A DNA stretch of 64,000 nt, from NCBI GenBank assembly GCA_936440205.1, contig OW387140.1, forward strand, positions 25,727,659 through 25,791,658, read 5' to 3'. A program made the position numbers and the translations under genes. This DNA is from Lepidonotus clava (Eukaryota > Annelida > Polychaeta > Phyllodocida > Polynoidae). Below the pieces are notes generated by a model. It was not told the origin of the DNA, did not search any database, and saw only the letters and a list, made by a program, of their open reading frames with translations. Shown here in pieces: positions 32,936-45,760 of this stretch; the stretch's first letter is position 1; each line of letters starts with the position of its first letter.

Positions 32936-34709
32936 ACTCCTGGCACCTCATACGCGTGGATTAATGCTTTCTGGAAAAATGAAGACGTCGTCTAAAAAGT
33001 GATTTCTTTCAAACAGCGCATGGGCGTTTTGTATGAATTGCTTTAAAAAAAACGGTTTTCCGACATAGGAAGGGACGGGTACGTGCAGGCCACGTGGAAG
33101 GTACCAGTGGACAAGGCCCCCTGCCCAGGAGGGAGACACAATTGGACTATAATTCTCACCATTCGGACCCAGGTTGCTTATCCCTGTAAGTAATTTGCTG
33201 GCTGAGCTCCATGCTCAAAGTGTCTTTTTTTAAAGCCAGGAAGAAATAACCAAGAGAAAAATATATATAAGATCACGAAGGGATTATGACTACTTTCCTT
33301 GACAGAATATCATTGAACAAATCTACAATCTATAAGTGAGGAAAATACATTGGGTTATACTAGTATATGTGAGCATAGAATTGTATGTATGCTTCGTACA
33401 GTTCTATGGTGTGAGTGACCTAATCATGGAAAGTCAAGACTATACAGACAATCTAATTTATTAGGTGTTTGTGAAGCAAAACACCCTGACATACTAAATG
33501 ACAGAGACATCCTCCATTCTAATCTACAAGAAAGACTATTCCTACTCGCAAACGAAGGAAAATAGTTGTACACGGACTTTGACGTCTACGAAGATGTAAG
33601 GCCTAATCTTACATTTTGAAGGGATATTGTTTTATGTTCAGTAGACACTGTATAAGGAGCTAAGGATATTACATCTAAAGAAGAAAAGCAAGAGAATGGG
33701 CCGAGCAAGGATAAATGGCGAGATCAAAAACGCCTCCATTAAGCCTTTGAGCAGACGGGATAAAAACGGGGCTCACCCACTCAGCGTATGTTTGAAGCGT
33801 CAGTGACTAAGATGGTGGACGTAAAGAAGTGCTTAATACAAGCTTTGCATGTTTTGTGGTCGCTACCTGTGGTGTCTAATGGGTGGTGTCCATCATTGAT
33901 ACTTGCAAGTGGCAGTCGGCCGATTGGCGACCTTTTGAGATACTAATCAGAAAATAGCGACAGGATAACGAAAAAAACCCACAGACTTGGATAATTAAAC
34001 TGTTTAAGAAGACCGATGAAGACTGTTTGGATTGAGGTGTTTCCTTCGTGTGTTTGTTTGCTGGTAGCTATGAATTACTGAGAGAATATTAAGGATGCAA
34101 TGGTATAATCCTTTAGAAAACAGTGGATCTTCTACAGAAAAAAAGAAATACCCAGAGTATTGAATTAACCAACCTACCAGTGTAAATTAAATGTACTAAA
34201 ACTCAGAACCAGAAAGTGTGAACATATATATTGAGGAGACGGATAAGGAAATTGAGTGCTGATGAAATGTACGAAGGGACCGAGCTACTAATAAGTCATC
34301 AACAGTTTGTTTAGTACGTGTCCGCCTACTGCTTATTACGCTAAGGGACTTTTAGTTAGAAACAATTATTGGATGTTAATGGAAGTTATACAGAGGCATA
34401 ACTAATGGTTAGTAGGACGGTTAGAACATCTTGAAAGGTGTGTAAGAGCCCGAGGAATAGTGTAGTACAACTGCAGGTGTTATTCTCACGTAGAAGAGTT
34501 TTCAGGAGCAGCTCAATTCTCTACGATAAGCTACAGGTGTCGCTGAGAGCAGCTCCAGGTGTTGAAAGTTTTAGTTCTGGGTTCAGCCAACCTGGTGTGT
34601 TGTTTGGAGCCACAGGAGCAGTAACTAGGAGCTGCTGCACCTTTTACAAGTTGAAGGAGAAGCGGACGTGAGCAGCTCTTTTGAACTGAGGGGGTGTGAC
34701 TTTTTGCAG
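32936..34709 (+). other. Probable 5' intron or leader, nothing coding
   Basis: Between the CpG-rich island and the coding exon there is no convincing frame. Donor-like GTAAGT at 33186 may end an untranslated exon. An acceptor-like GACTTTTTGCAG ends at 34709. Confidence 0.4.
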
Positions 34710-34732
34710 GACTTTTTGCATCAGGTCAATGC

Positions 34733-35308
34733 ATGAATCAAGCGGTGCAGACCCTGGGAGCGGCCGCTCCGCTTGACTGGGCACGCCAGGCTCTTGTCAC
34801 CCCCTCCCTGCCGGGCGCGCCTTCCCCCTGTGACCCTGTATTGTCCCACCCCTACGGCCCGGCCCCCGACCAAGCCCTCTGCTGTGGTGGTAATCACAAC
34901 TACCTGGGACAACCCGTTATAGCCTGTTGCCCCACGGACTACGCCGGGCTAGGCAACGCACCACCAGGAAACGTCGGGCTGCTCAACGTCGGACTAGGCA
35001 ACAACGTCGGACCAGGCAACAACGTCGGACTAGGCAACAACGTTGGACTGCACAACTCGGGAGGAGTAGGCGGCTCAGACGGAGACTTCCCGGCCGTGTC
35101 TGTTCAGCAGGGCACCGACCACAACCCCGCCGTGCTAGGGACCTTCTGCATCTCGACCACAGTGGTGGTGGAAGCCGCCGCCCCGCCCCACCAGTTGCCG
35201 CCCCAACCTCCTCCTCAGCCCCAGCCCCTGCCTGCAGCGCCCCCTCGCGCCATGAACGGCCCCAACCTGCTCTACCCCCCGACTTACAACCACCACTTCC
35301 AAAAATGG
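34733..35308 (+). CDS. Host N-terminal coding exon, Gly/Asn repeats and Pro-rich
   Basis: There are 192 codons from the ATG at 34733 to TGG at 35308, directly followed by the strong donor GTAAGT (35309-35314). An acceptor-like TTTTTGCAG ends at 34709, giving a possible exon of 34710-35308. Residues about 72-110 are five imperfect GLGNNV-type units encoded by 18-base repeats; residues about 149-173 are Pro/Gln-rich (PPHQLPPQPPPQPQPLP). The exon closes with LLYPPTYNHHFQKW, which is the least repetitive and probably the conserved part. A second ATG at 35252 (MNGPNLLYPP) is an alternative start. There is no signal peptide or membrane span. Low-complexity N-termini of this kind are common in transcription and RNA-binding factors; that is inference. 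I do not recognise the gene. Confidence 0.6.
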
Positions 35309-36299
35309 GTAAGTCCAGCAGGCAATATACATGTACGTTGAAATTAAAGAAAATGTCACTTTTAAACAAATTTTACACGCCCGGCCCTACGGCAAGGAAC
35401 TAAGAAAAGGTTTTTCACTCTTCCATCTTTTATTGGCGGTTTTCAATAAGGGGGCAACATCGATTGAGCTCCCACCTTTTCAGTCGTTAACATAATTCAA
35501 ACCAATGTTCATGTCAAGCTGTACCTTGCATTTTCTGTTAAAACACACAAAAAACACAGGTGTGTTACGTATATACATTAAAACTATGTAAGTCACGTGA
35601 GCCTTGTTTTAAATTATCAGATTACATCTATCCTAAGGCTTTCTCGAAAAGGTGATTGAAGTGGCTTGAGATTTTCATTAATCGCGTGGGCACCGCGTCA
35701 AAACCGTCCACGGGGATAGACACAATCGTAGTGGGATGGTTCCTGTAATAGCCATATAAAAGAGTATTGGATAAAAATACGATAGCGCATTCAAAGATTG
35801 TCACCACCAAATAAAGCGATAGCTTTCAATATTGATACTTCTCCCGTAGTTATTAAAAAGTTTGACGCTATCAAATGTTTGGGATTGGTATTTTCAGCAT
35901 TTATATTGCTTTGTGTGAAGCTTAACAGATTCTCTGGAGGCAAATTTCTAGCGGATCAGATTTCCAATAGGCACACATCAATATTCTCCTCATTGAGATT
36001 TCTATTAGAGGCCATTAAATCCTCAGAGAAATTACAGTCTTTAAATTGACGGATTGCCAAAGCCGAAGCAGTTGGGTATTTGCAACGAAGGTGAGGTAAT
36101 CAAATAAGCAATAGGCTTCTAACTTAGACTAATGGTCCATTCACTACGGCTGGAATACAAAAGAAAAGAGCTCCAGATTGGCTGTGTGAATAGAATATTG
36201 GAACGAGGTTTAGAGGGCTTCAGGAAGTAGATTTATCAAAGGTAGTGGCCTTTGTTGCTGGCAAAGCAATAGCCAAGTCGAGCCTTATATACGCCTATC

Positions 36300-36770
36300 G
36301 CTCAGACCCCATCTCCACCCTACACGAGCTGCTCGAACTCCAACTCCCTACACAAGCTGGTCAGACACCTCCCACCTTACACAAGCTTCTCGCATTCCTT
36401 CTCCACCCTACACGAGCTACGTGGACCCATCTCACCATAGTTAACTTATGTATTTTATCTTATATCAAGAATATTATTTTCTTAATATCTATAAGATAAG
36501 GTTAATAAGAAGATTTTCATAAATATAAATCTCCCTACACCATGTACTCAGATCCCATCTCCACCCTATATTACCTGCACAGATCCCACCTCTTCCCCAC
36601 ACAAGCTGGTCAGATCCTATCTCTTCCCCACACATACTGGTCAGATCCTATCTCTTCCCCACACGAGCTGCTCAGATCCTGACTCTTCCCTACATGAACT
36701 GTTTAGATTCCATCCCTTCACCAAATGAGCTGGTCAGATCCCATCTCCAACCAACACGAGTCGCCCATCC
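36300..36770. repeat. 31-bp minisatellite split by an AT-rich insert
   Basis: Units of about 31 bp (GCTGGTCAGATCCTATCTC type) run from 36,300 to 36,425 and again from 36,541 to 36,770, about eleven copies in all. The 110-bp AT-rich stretch between them contains TTATCTTATAT and its near reverse complement ATCTATAAGATAA, suggesting a small hairpin-type insertion. Confidence 0.75.
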
Positions 36771-37378
36771 CAGTCCGGCAGCTGTAAACTTGTCTGGCTG
36801 TTACAGCCAGAGATATGTTAAATTGTTCCTTAAACAAGACTCAACAAAGAGCCTTCTTTGGGCATTAGCTTTTATGGGCGAGGTGCACAGAGGGAGTGGA
36901 GTCTTTATGATACCCCCGGCCTGCTCTAAAGAGACGTCTTAAGTGGCCGCTGGCCCTGCAGGGCTGTGTGTACGCCGGCCCCGTATGCCGCCCAGCCCAC
37001 CAGACCTACCATAGGTTGGCCTTAGCACCATCCATCCTGCCCCATACGTCCCAAGTTTGTCAACTAAGTGCTTATGTACCCTCCCTTTTCCCCTAACATA
37101 AAGAATAGTCCATGGAAGCACGGTTCATAAGAGTATTGGGATATAACGTGGGATGGTGCCCTAGTTTCCACTGATGTTCTGTGATGGCCTGAGCTTTACC
37201 TATAGTTCCCTATATAATTGGGCGGTCCTCACGACGTCAGGAAGGAGCGTATCATCTTGAATAATTGTATCAATTCATCAATTCAGTATTGATTTATTTA
37301 ATGAACCAAAATTCATTATGGGGAGTTGAGATCCAGTTCAGCTACAAGGGTGTGAATACACCACTTCATGATAATTAT

Positions 37379-37380
<2 letters not shown>

Positions 37381-37438
<58 letters not shown>
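37381..37438. repeat. (AT)29 microsatellite
   Basis: Uninterrupted AT dinucleotides over 58 bases. Likely to be length-variable. Confidence 0.98.
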
Positions 37439-37440
<2 letters not shown>

Positions 37441-38210
37441 CGATTTTTGAACGATACAGATGTTTTTGGCCCCTGGATAGAGACTAAGAGATATTTCAGT
37501 AGAAACATTCATTATATTCTTAAACGAAATATGGCTTCTAATGTATGTAAAACACACTCATTTTACGGCAGTTAGACCGTCTTTGGCAGTAGTGATTGGC
37601 TGATCGGGTCATGCAGGAGGTGCCCAGGTTCTTGAGTTTGTCGAAGGAGGTCGGGGCATGGTCGGGGAAACTCCCATGTGAATTCTGACGCACCCATCCC
37701 CCACCTTCTTATCCACAGTTAAAAAAAACGTCCATGTCCCATGTTCACCTCCCCAACCTTAGAAGGTGTCATGTTATAACACGGCAAACACAAAGCGATG
37801 ATTTATGAGCGCCGACGACAGAAATCCCCAGGTAGATTCGTCTCGATGAAACGCCGGCCGAAACTGTTGGTGCTGACGGCGGCAATGTAAGGGCTCTCAG
37901 CAGACCTAATCTGATGGGCCGAGCTCGGGGACCGAGTCGGAGAACGACACGACCGGCCCACACCCACTCACCACTCAATTACTGGCCTCAACCAAAGCCG
38001 GGCAATTTTATATCTCACTTAAGTCATTATTAGACCGATATTTGCTGCACTACCGGGAGCCTTGCATGCACTTGAAGGTTTTGAATATGGCCTCGGTGCC
38101 GTAAGAAATGACATATTGGTCTTGGGGGCCCTGCTTGACAAGTTAAGTGTTACTACTCTTGCTAGTGGCATTGAATCCAGTGTAAGATTCCCGAGGAAAC
38201 TATACAGTTA

Positions 38211-38390
38211 TGTACGAGTTCTGAAATAGTCTATATCACATCCCTAGTAATATATCTATATAATAGTTAGTTACGAATCGTGAAACAATGTATATGGCAT
38301 CCCTAATAATACATCACCGTATAGTCAGATGCGAATTGTGAAAATGTATGTCCTGTCTACAGTGATATATCTAAATATGAAACCAAGGCT
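38211..38390. repeat. Three diverged 58-bp tandem units
   Basis: GAGTTCTGAAAT, GAATCGTGAAAC and GAATTGTGAAAA begin successive units at 38216, 38275 and 38333. Each is followed by a matching ATCCCTA-TAATA-ATC-type segment. The divergence shows an old duplication. Confidence 0.6.
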
Positions 38391-41099
38391 ACACTCCCAT
38401 TATTGGAGGCTCTGCTGTACCTAGACATATTACCGTTAGACTTTAGGTAGTTTATATATAAATTTAGATTATACATGTTGTTTTCAGTTGAAAGACGAAA
38501 AAATTCAAATAACTGTCGGTTCTGATATTTGGTCGAATGTTTCAATGTTGATTTTCTTTTGGCTCAATACAGGTTCATAGATTGTTTCATAACAGGGGTT
38601 TTCTATAACATGTAAGGTTTGTAGACTTAAGTAGATACATAAGAAAAGTAATATAATCCTTTACTGTGTAAGAGCTACCACCGTTGATATTGGCCCCTCC
38701 TACTGTAAAACATGCTTTTGTCAAGACACCGTTTTTGAACGTTGGCCAACTGCAACAACATTAGTGAAGAAAAGTCGGCCCTGTATTACTGTCATAATGT
38801 TATGTAAATCTCTGAGTTATATCTGCACTATAAATCGGCAAGCTAGGTACTAGAAAACCTTTTCTTTTAAGACCGTATTCCACATACCGAAAGTACACTG
38901 CCGATTTCACACCGATACATTTTCGCTACTGCCGATACGTAATTCGCAGCACTGCAGATACAATTTTATATTGTTTGCCCAATAATACTTACCTCAAAAC
39001 AACTTTATTTCTGTCAGTATGGACCCCCAACCTTTTATTTTTTATTGTCTCCAAAAACTTGTTTCATTACATTGGTAAATTTCTCATTACCGCTGAAGCA
39101 TGTTCATTTATAAAGAAGTAGCACCGAACTTATGCCAAGTATCTGATAATATTACTGACATATATTACTTCTGGATTATAAATTTAAAAAAACAACAGTA
39201 TGTTAATGTTACAACTTTCATAAAACCTCATTTTAAGTCATGGTTAGTTAGATCTTTTTACATCAGCAAATTTGCATTTCTTATAGAATAAACAGCCTAT
39301 TATAGATCTCCGCCCACAGGTTTAGTGGCTCAATATAGAAATGCAGACTAAGATGGCAGGTTCTGTTAATCTTCTCTTTGCTTTTTGTTGTTTTATAGTA
39401 CTCTCCAACCAGATTAATTATTGATATCGAGTTTTAGTGACTGTTTAACCCACCCAACTATTTATATACCAGCAGGATCGTTGACTACACTCGTTTTTAT
39501 AAATATTAGTCACATCCATTCATATTTGTGAATTTGGGGGAAAATGTCTTGGAAAAGTCAGCACCATGTAAGGGAAGTTTTTTTCTCCTTTATTTTATGT
39601 CATTCATCTCGTAGTTGATAATAACATAATGCATCACGGTGAGTCAACTTAATCTTCTTCCACTTAGTCAGAAGTATGTCTAATGCGGCCCAATAGTGCA
39701 GTGTAATTGGCCATTGTGTTTTACTCTATAGGTAATGGTACTATAAGGAATCTGTCTTTTTGGCCGGTAATTTAGATGTTAGTCTAGGCAGTACATGAAT
39801 AACATCGGTTAAACATACGCTTATGTGATGTAATGAATACTAAGGTAGATCGAATATTCATGCTGTCTTGTATAATTTATTTCCAATCATGTAAATCATT
39901 TTCTATTACTTTAATTCCTACCATCTATAAAATGTTTTGTGGTGTAAACTGTGTGTCTCATAAACTCAACTCCCCCCCTCGACTCAACGGAATGTAACAA
40001 CGAGTTACAACTAGCTGTCTGGCAATATCTTTTAGATTTAGAAACTAAATCTAAGGACATGGATTTTTCTTTATGAGAGCCCTCTTTTTTTCAAGATACA
40101 TATCGCAATATGAACAGGTAATATGAATAACGATTGTATTTTTGATTACATCGAAAATAGAAAGAAACCTATAAAATAGTTTTCGGTTCATGCTAAACGA
40201 TCTACCAACATTTTATGATTAGGAAGGCCAGTGTCTGAGCAATATTGTCCACGTCCCTTTCCATTTACAGGTGAACTACACTCTATTTGGATAACAACTT
40301 AGGAAGTCATTTTGCCAGATCTGCGTAAAAGGCATTATATGTGAAGCAGTGTGTAAGAGTTGTTTTCTTAACGAAATCCCGTGCTAAGTTCTTAGCTTTG
40401 AGCTCTATAGAAGTCCTGACCCATAAAAGACGTATGGAAAACGACGCTACTGTTGTTCCGATATTATGAAGTGACTGATTTTCCCTGATAAAATGTATAA
40501 AAGCAACAATACATCAGGTTTTGTTAGTCCAGCTTCAAACGCAATTCTCTCCGTACAAATGACAATTATTCTTTCTGAGACAATCATGTGGTACGGATAA
40601 GCTCGCTTGTGCGGAAATCAATAGGCTTACAAATTGAATATACAGATTAAAGGAGGCTTTTTTTATCACGCGACCTTTAGAAGTAGTGCTTGTTATGAAG
40701 TTGAGATAGCTTTATGGCGTGTTTAAGAATTGATGAGTTCAAAGTGACGTAAAACCACTTGCTTCACAATAATGTTTTTGTCTTTAATGTTTACTGAATA
40801 ACCGATATTAATAACATTTGTTTTTAAGCTCAAAGGCAAATTACGAGAATTGATTTCATCGATGGCAGTGTAAGAATATGATTTATGTCATAGACTTTTA
40901 ATGATATTTAGGCTATTAAATTTCACAAAACATAAAGCTTATAGGCAATTGCATGTTTCAGAAAATTCGTTGACTATGGAAAGCTGTTCCATTCATTATG
41001 TCACCCGTGGCGGTTTATGAGAAATAAGTGAAAAAGTCCCCCTCAAGTGTATAATCCATTTAAGGTTAGTTTACCTAGCAAGTTAAACATATTGAAATG

Positions 41100-41720
41100 C
41101 AGTAGAGGGACCTCCCACCCACCATGTCCATCCCTATGACACAGGGTCCTTAACAAGTTTTCACTTATAGGTCCCTTTGCTCTACGCCATGTAGAATGTC
41201 GACTTACCCCCTGCCCACCATGTCCATCTCTCTGACACAGGGTCCATACCAAGCTTTCACATGTAGGTCCCTTTGCTCTTTACTCTATGTAGTATGTGGA
41301 CATACCACCTACGCACCATGTCCATCTCTCTGACACAGTGTCCTTAACAAGTCTTCACCTGTATGTCCCTTTGCTCTACTCCATGTAGAATGTCGACGTA
41401 CCCCTTGTCCTGAACAAGCCTTTACCTGTAGGTCTGTCTCTGTTACTCCATGTAAAATGTCGACTTACCCCCTGCCCACCATGTCCATCCCTGTGACACA
41501 GGGTCCTGAACAAGCCTCTACCTGTAGGTCTCTTTGCTCTATACTCCATGTAGAATGTCAACGTACCACCTACCTACCATGTTCATCCCTCTTAAACAGG
41601 GTCCTTAACAGGCCTTCACCTGAAGGTCCCTTTGCTCTACTCCATGTAGAATGTCAACGTACCACCTACCCACCATGTCCATCCCTCTGACACAGGGTCC
41701 TTAACAAGCTTTCATGCTGA
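41100..41720. repeat. 97-bp minisatellite, about 6.5 copies
   Basis: CACCATGTCCATC opens units near 41,121, 41,217, 41,316, 41,477, 41,575 (as TACCATGTTCATC) and 41,671, each followed by TGACACAGGGTCC, a CTTCACCTGTAGGTC block and CCATGTAGAATGTC. One unit near 41,408 is short. The frames read here on both strands are repeat translations. Confidence 0.85.
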
Positions 41721-44700
41721 AAAAATAAAGACTAACTCTTAACTGCCTGTTCCATAATTATCAAAAGTCTGAGTTGAGCGGTCAGCCCATATTGCCTCCC
41801 CCCCTCCCCTCCATTGATAGTCCTGAGTTGAAGGTGGCCACGTACCAACTCTAACCATTTATCTTCTCACCTCATGGCGATGTCAGTCATGGTTTGGTCA
41901 TTGGCGACTTCCGAGATTGGTTTTGCGAAAACAATCCAGATAAAAAAAACACCGATTGAAAACAAAAATATTATGGTTCCCCTTGTTCTCTCATGACCGG
42001 TGCCTTCACCCGTTAGTCCCTTAGCTCTTTTCTTTGTGTATTATTTACGTTCCACCCGCCTCATTTAGTCAGACCTCTGCTTTGAGCAGTAAGCCCACAT
42101 AACATTGTCCCCAAATCATTGTCCTCAGTTGTAGGTGGCCACATGCTCACTCACTCCATATCCTCAGCTCACGGCGTGGTTAAGGCAATCGTGATCGCAT
42201 CTTGGCCATCAGGAGCCCAAGAAATGAGTTGTATGAAAAGCCTGCTGAAAAGAAAAGATACTAACAACAATCGTAAACACAGATCTTGGTCATTTTCATT
42301 GTGCCCTGTTTGACTGTCGTCCTCGCCGAAAATAGGGTTATAAGATTTGTAGAAACAAGAGATTAGGTGTCAGAGATTTCTCCTGGAAAGACCAAAAATG
42401 TCAAAATAAATCGCCAATAAAACGCTCTCACGAAAAGAGAACGTTAAGAAGTGATCATGAATTGCTGAATGACATATAGGTAAACTTAGTCATTCACACT
42501 TTTTTGGTCGTGTTCGCTTAGCACCGCATCGTCTAGGAGAATACCCGGGCAGCTCCTACTCCAGTAGGTGCTGCATTCTGTGGTAGGACCTGGAGGGGCC
42601 TGGAGGGGCCTGAGAACCTGGAGGCTGGGGCCGCAGCTGTGGTTGGCCGGCCTGATGGACAGGTGATACATCAAAGGGGCCGACAGGTGAGATGATGGCC
42701 CTCATCTTAACGGGCGAGCCTTAATAATACACTTGATCTGCTCACGCAGCCCCCGAGCTACTCGTCGTCCCTCTGGGATGGGTGCAGGGTGCTATACGAG
42801 GGATCCTCCTATAGACACATCATTCCTCTTTAGGTTGATATGCAGGTCAGAGGAATGGCGCACGGTAGCCATAATATTGGGTATTCAGGAAAGATCATAA
42901 TGAGAAAAATAATGTTAAGTTTTAAAATCTTGTTCATGAAATGTTGCGGACGGTAAGTTTAAAAGAAAGATAGAGATTTACAAATTAATTGATGTAGATT
43001 AAATGCGTTATTCACGCTTGAAATCAAAATCGTGTATTTGAAAGGGGTTTCTCTAACATGTCTTCGTACATGAATATGTAACCTTTCAGCTTTAGAATTT
43101 ATATACGCATGCTGGTTATTGGAGACCTGTACATGTATCTTTATAAGCTCCATACAGGCATAGAGGTGCAGGATACCGGTGTAAAGCCGGAATATGACGC
43201 TGTCCTTATAAGGAGACGGCGGGCCTCCTCCGCCCTGCCGCTCCTCCCTGTCAGTATCAATGATGGATTTAATCCATTGGGAGGAATATATTCAAGGCGG
43301 TCAGTTGATCGATTGGCCCGACCCCGACTCTATGAGATCTGCTGCACGAATTATTGTCGCACGGCATCGTTCCCCTGGCACCCGTAGATATACCGAAATG
43401 GATGTATTTCAATTTAAAGACCCATGTCCCTTTAATGGGTAAGCTCGCGACACGGAGGCAGGTGTCCGAGCTGCTCGTAGGTTTTCAAGTACTGGACTTG
43501 CTCGGTCGGTCTCTTCATGTGCAGAGAGACGTGTAGTATGACTTACAGAGCGTGGGCTATGGCGCATATATGAAATGTATTCCAATGACAGAAATGCTCA
43601 GGGAATGTAAGGGTTATAGATCAAAGTACATACATGACATTGCGTTCGGAGAATAAGTATAGGACAGTCATGGAATGTTTGATGTACGACCATCAAAGGA
43701 AGCTTTCCATTCATGTGATTGACAGAAAAATGTATGAGTGCTTCGGATAAAAGCAAGTCCGTTAAGCAGTGAAGATGGGAGATTTGCAAGGTACTTATAG
43801 AAAGACACGTACAAGGGATATATCTTTTTCCTAGAGGCAGTAATGAGGTAGATCGGATTGAAGGAGTTTTGCACAGAGTGCACAAAAACAAATTTCCCGT
43901 AGTGATTAGACAGTGTTTTTTTACGGTTGTAGAGTCTACCTTTAATACTTTACAGAAAACTATCTGGTTATTTGAATTAGGAAAAGCAATTACATACAAT
44001 AGATGATTGATATCGTAACCAATATGAGGTGTTCGGTTTCAAAATGAATTACATTTTGTATGGGTTGACATCGTGTTGTTGTTGACGTCAGATTGGAAAG
44101 CAATTACGACAACACACGTAAAACTAATAGGATTTTTCTTCATCGTCTGAAGAAACCATATAGGTTGATTATTCTAGCCATATATACATCGTCCTGAAAT
44201 GTACTACCTTATTTTATTTTGTGTACACAGAATTGTTTGGAAAGTGATGTAGTATGGTTTCATTCACTGGATGAAATCTATATTACCTAATCAGAAATCG
44301 TGTTGTGTCTCCAGCTTCCCGGAATGAGACCTGTTTATTGCTTAGTAACGTTATAACGTTTTCCACATTATACCTATGTGTGGTCACTGATTCTATCTGT
44401 ATTAGACTAGGACAATGACCAACAGTACGACACCGACTCTCCTATTCTCATCTCCTATTTTTTCACCTTCATGGAAACCTATTTCCAAATCCTGATAAAC
44501 CTTTAAGAATGGCAATAGCTTAGACTTTGGGAATTCGGTTTAGAATTGATCGATGCTCGTGTTGTAGATCCCACTTTTAAAAGTTTATATCAAAAGTCTG
44601 TCATGGTGCAAGGAGAGCAAGCAAAGACCGTCTTTGGACTAACAAGGCAGTTTCACTGCACGTATACCATGTTAGTAAAAAAGTATGAGGCGGATTTGTC

Positions 44701-45596
44701 TGTGAGAAGACGAAATTAATAGAAAAGATTGTACTGTGCAGCAAAACGAACCACAGATCCCTCGGACAATGCTTTGTACACCATGCACAACCACCTCCAT
44801 CCCCTTGTACAGGGACCCTGCATGTTAAGCCTGGTGTATACAAGGCAAAGGCATAATATTATGCCTCCTGTATACCGGGTTTACATACCGAAGAGGGGGG
44901 GGGGGGTTGCCGGCCTCTCCGAACTACATGGAAACCACATTCTCATGTCTCCTAATACTCACCCTCCCTCTCTTACAATTGCCTTGAACTTTAAGTTAAG
45001 GCTCGCGTAACCCTTGGAAAGAAAAATGACGCGACTGTACATGGCTCACTAGTTGTAGCAGATAATTTAGATTTTCTTACTGTTGCATCGCTCTATTATT
45101 TCAACCCATACTTTTATTTAGGAATATACCTGAGCTATTGGTAGTTATCATACTTATCTCCAGCCAGCTGAATTCTTGTGGGAAAGTAACCCAACCTTTC
45201 TTTTTAGATTCAAGAGGGGTTCTAGACCACAGGTCCTCGCTCCTCCACTGGTAACAACACTGTTGGCCGGGGAACTAACAAAAATGTATTTAGGCCTACA
45301 TGAATATAAATTATACTGACGTGGTAAAAATATGTCCTGGTTTTTATCTGAGAAATTAATCGGCTTTCTCTTCACATGAATCTAAAAGTCTCAAAATCGT
45401 AATACACGGAATCAAAATACAGTAGATCATTAATAAATTGAGGCGGATTCCAGGAATCTGTGAGATTAGAGTGTACAATAACAAGCGACCCCACGAAGAA
45501 ACATCTAATGAGAAGACAGCAAACACTCAGAAAATCTTACACTCTAGTGGTACCTATCACATGGCTGTTTGCCCGGCTAAATTGCCGAGCTCAGCT

Positions 45597-45760
45597 AATT
45601 TGTATCCCCCCAATCGGTCTGAGCAGCTCATGCAGCATGTGGGTCTTCTCGGAGCTGCACATGAGTGATTCATGCAATATGGCCATGATTTGCTTAAATC
45701 GTACGTCGGCCTGTTGGACCATGGCATGAAATGTGTCCGCCAACCTTCACTGGAGTACAA
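45597..45760 (-). other. Short protein-like open stretch, doubtful
   Basis: One minus-strand register gives about 50 codons with an amphipathic, protein-like look (ADVRFKQIMAILHESLMC). It lacks a good acceptor and no family is recognised. Overlapping frames on the other registers are equally long. It may be a conserved element, an exon remnant or chance. Confidence 0.12.

Noticed and set aside
34927-35403. A 158-codon Arg-rich frame overlapping the coding exon
   Set aside because: It is the shifted register of the GLGNNV repeats and runs through the splice donor; the main register fits the donor better.
40256-40276. Pyrimidine tract with CAG|GTGAAC as another ratchet site
   Set aside because: The acceptor half is fair but GTGAAC is a poor donor; far weaker than the site at 47379.
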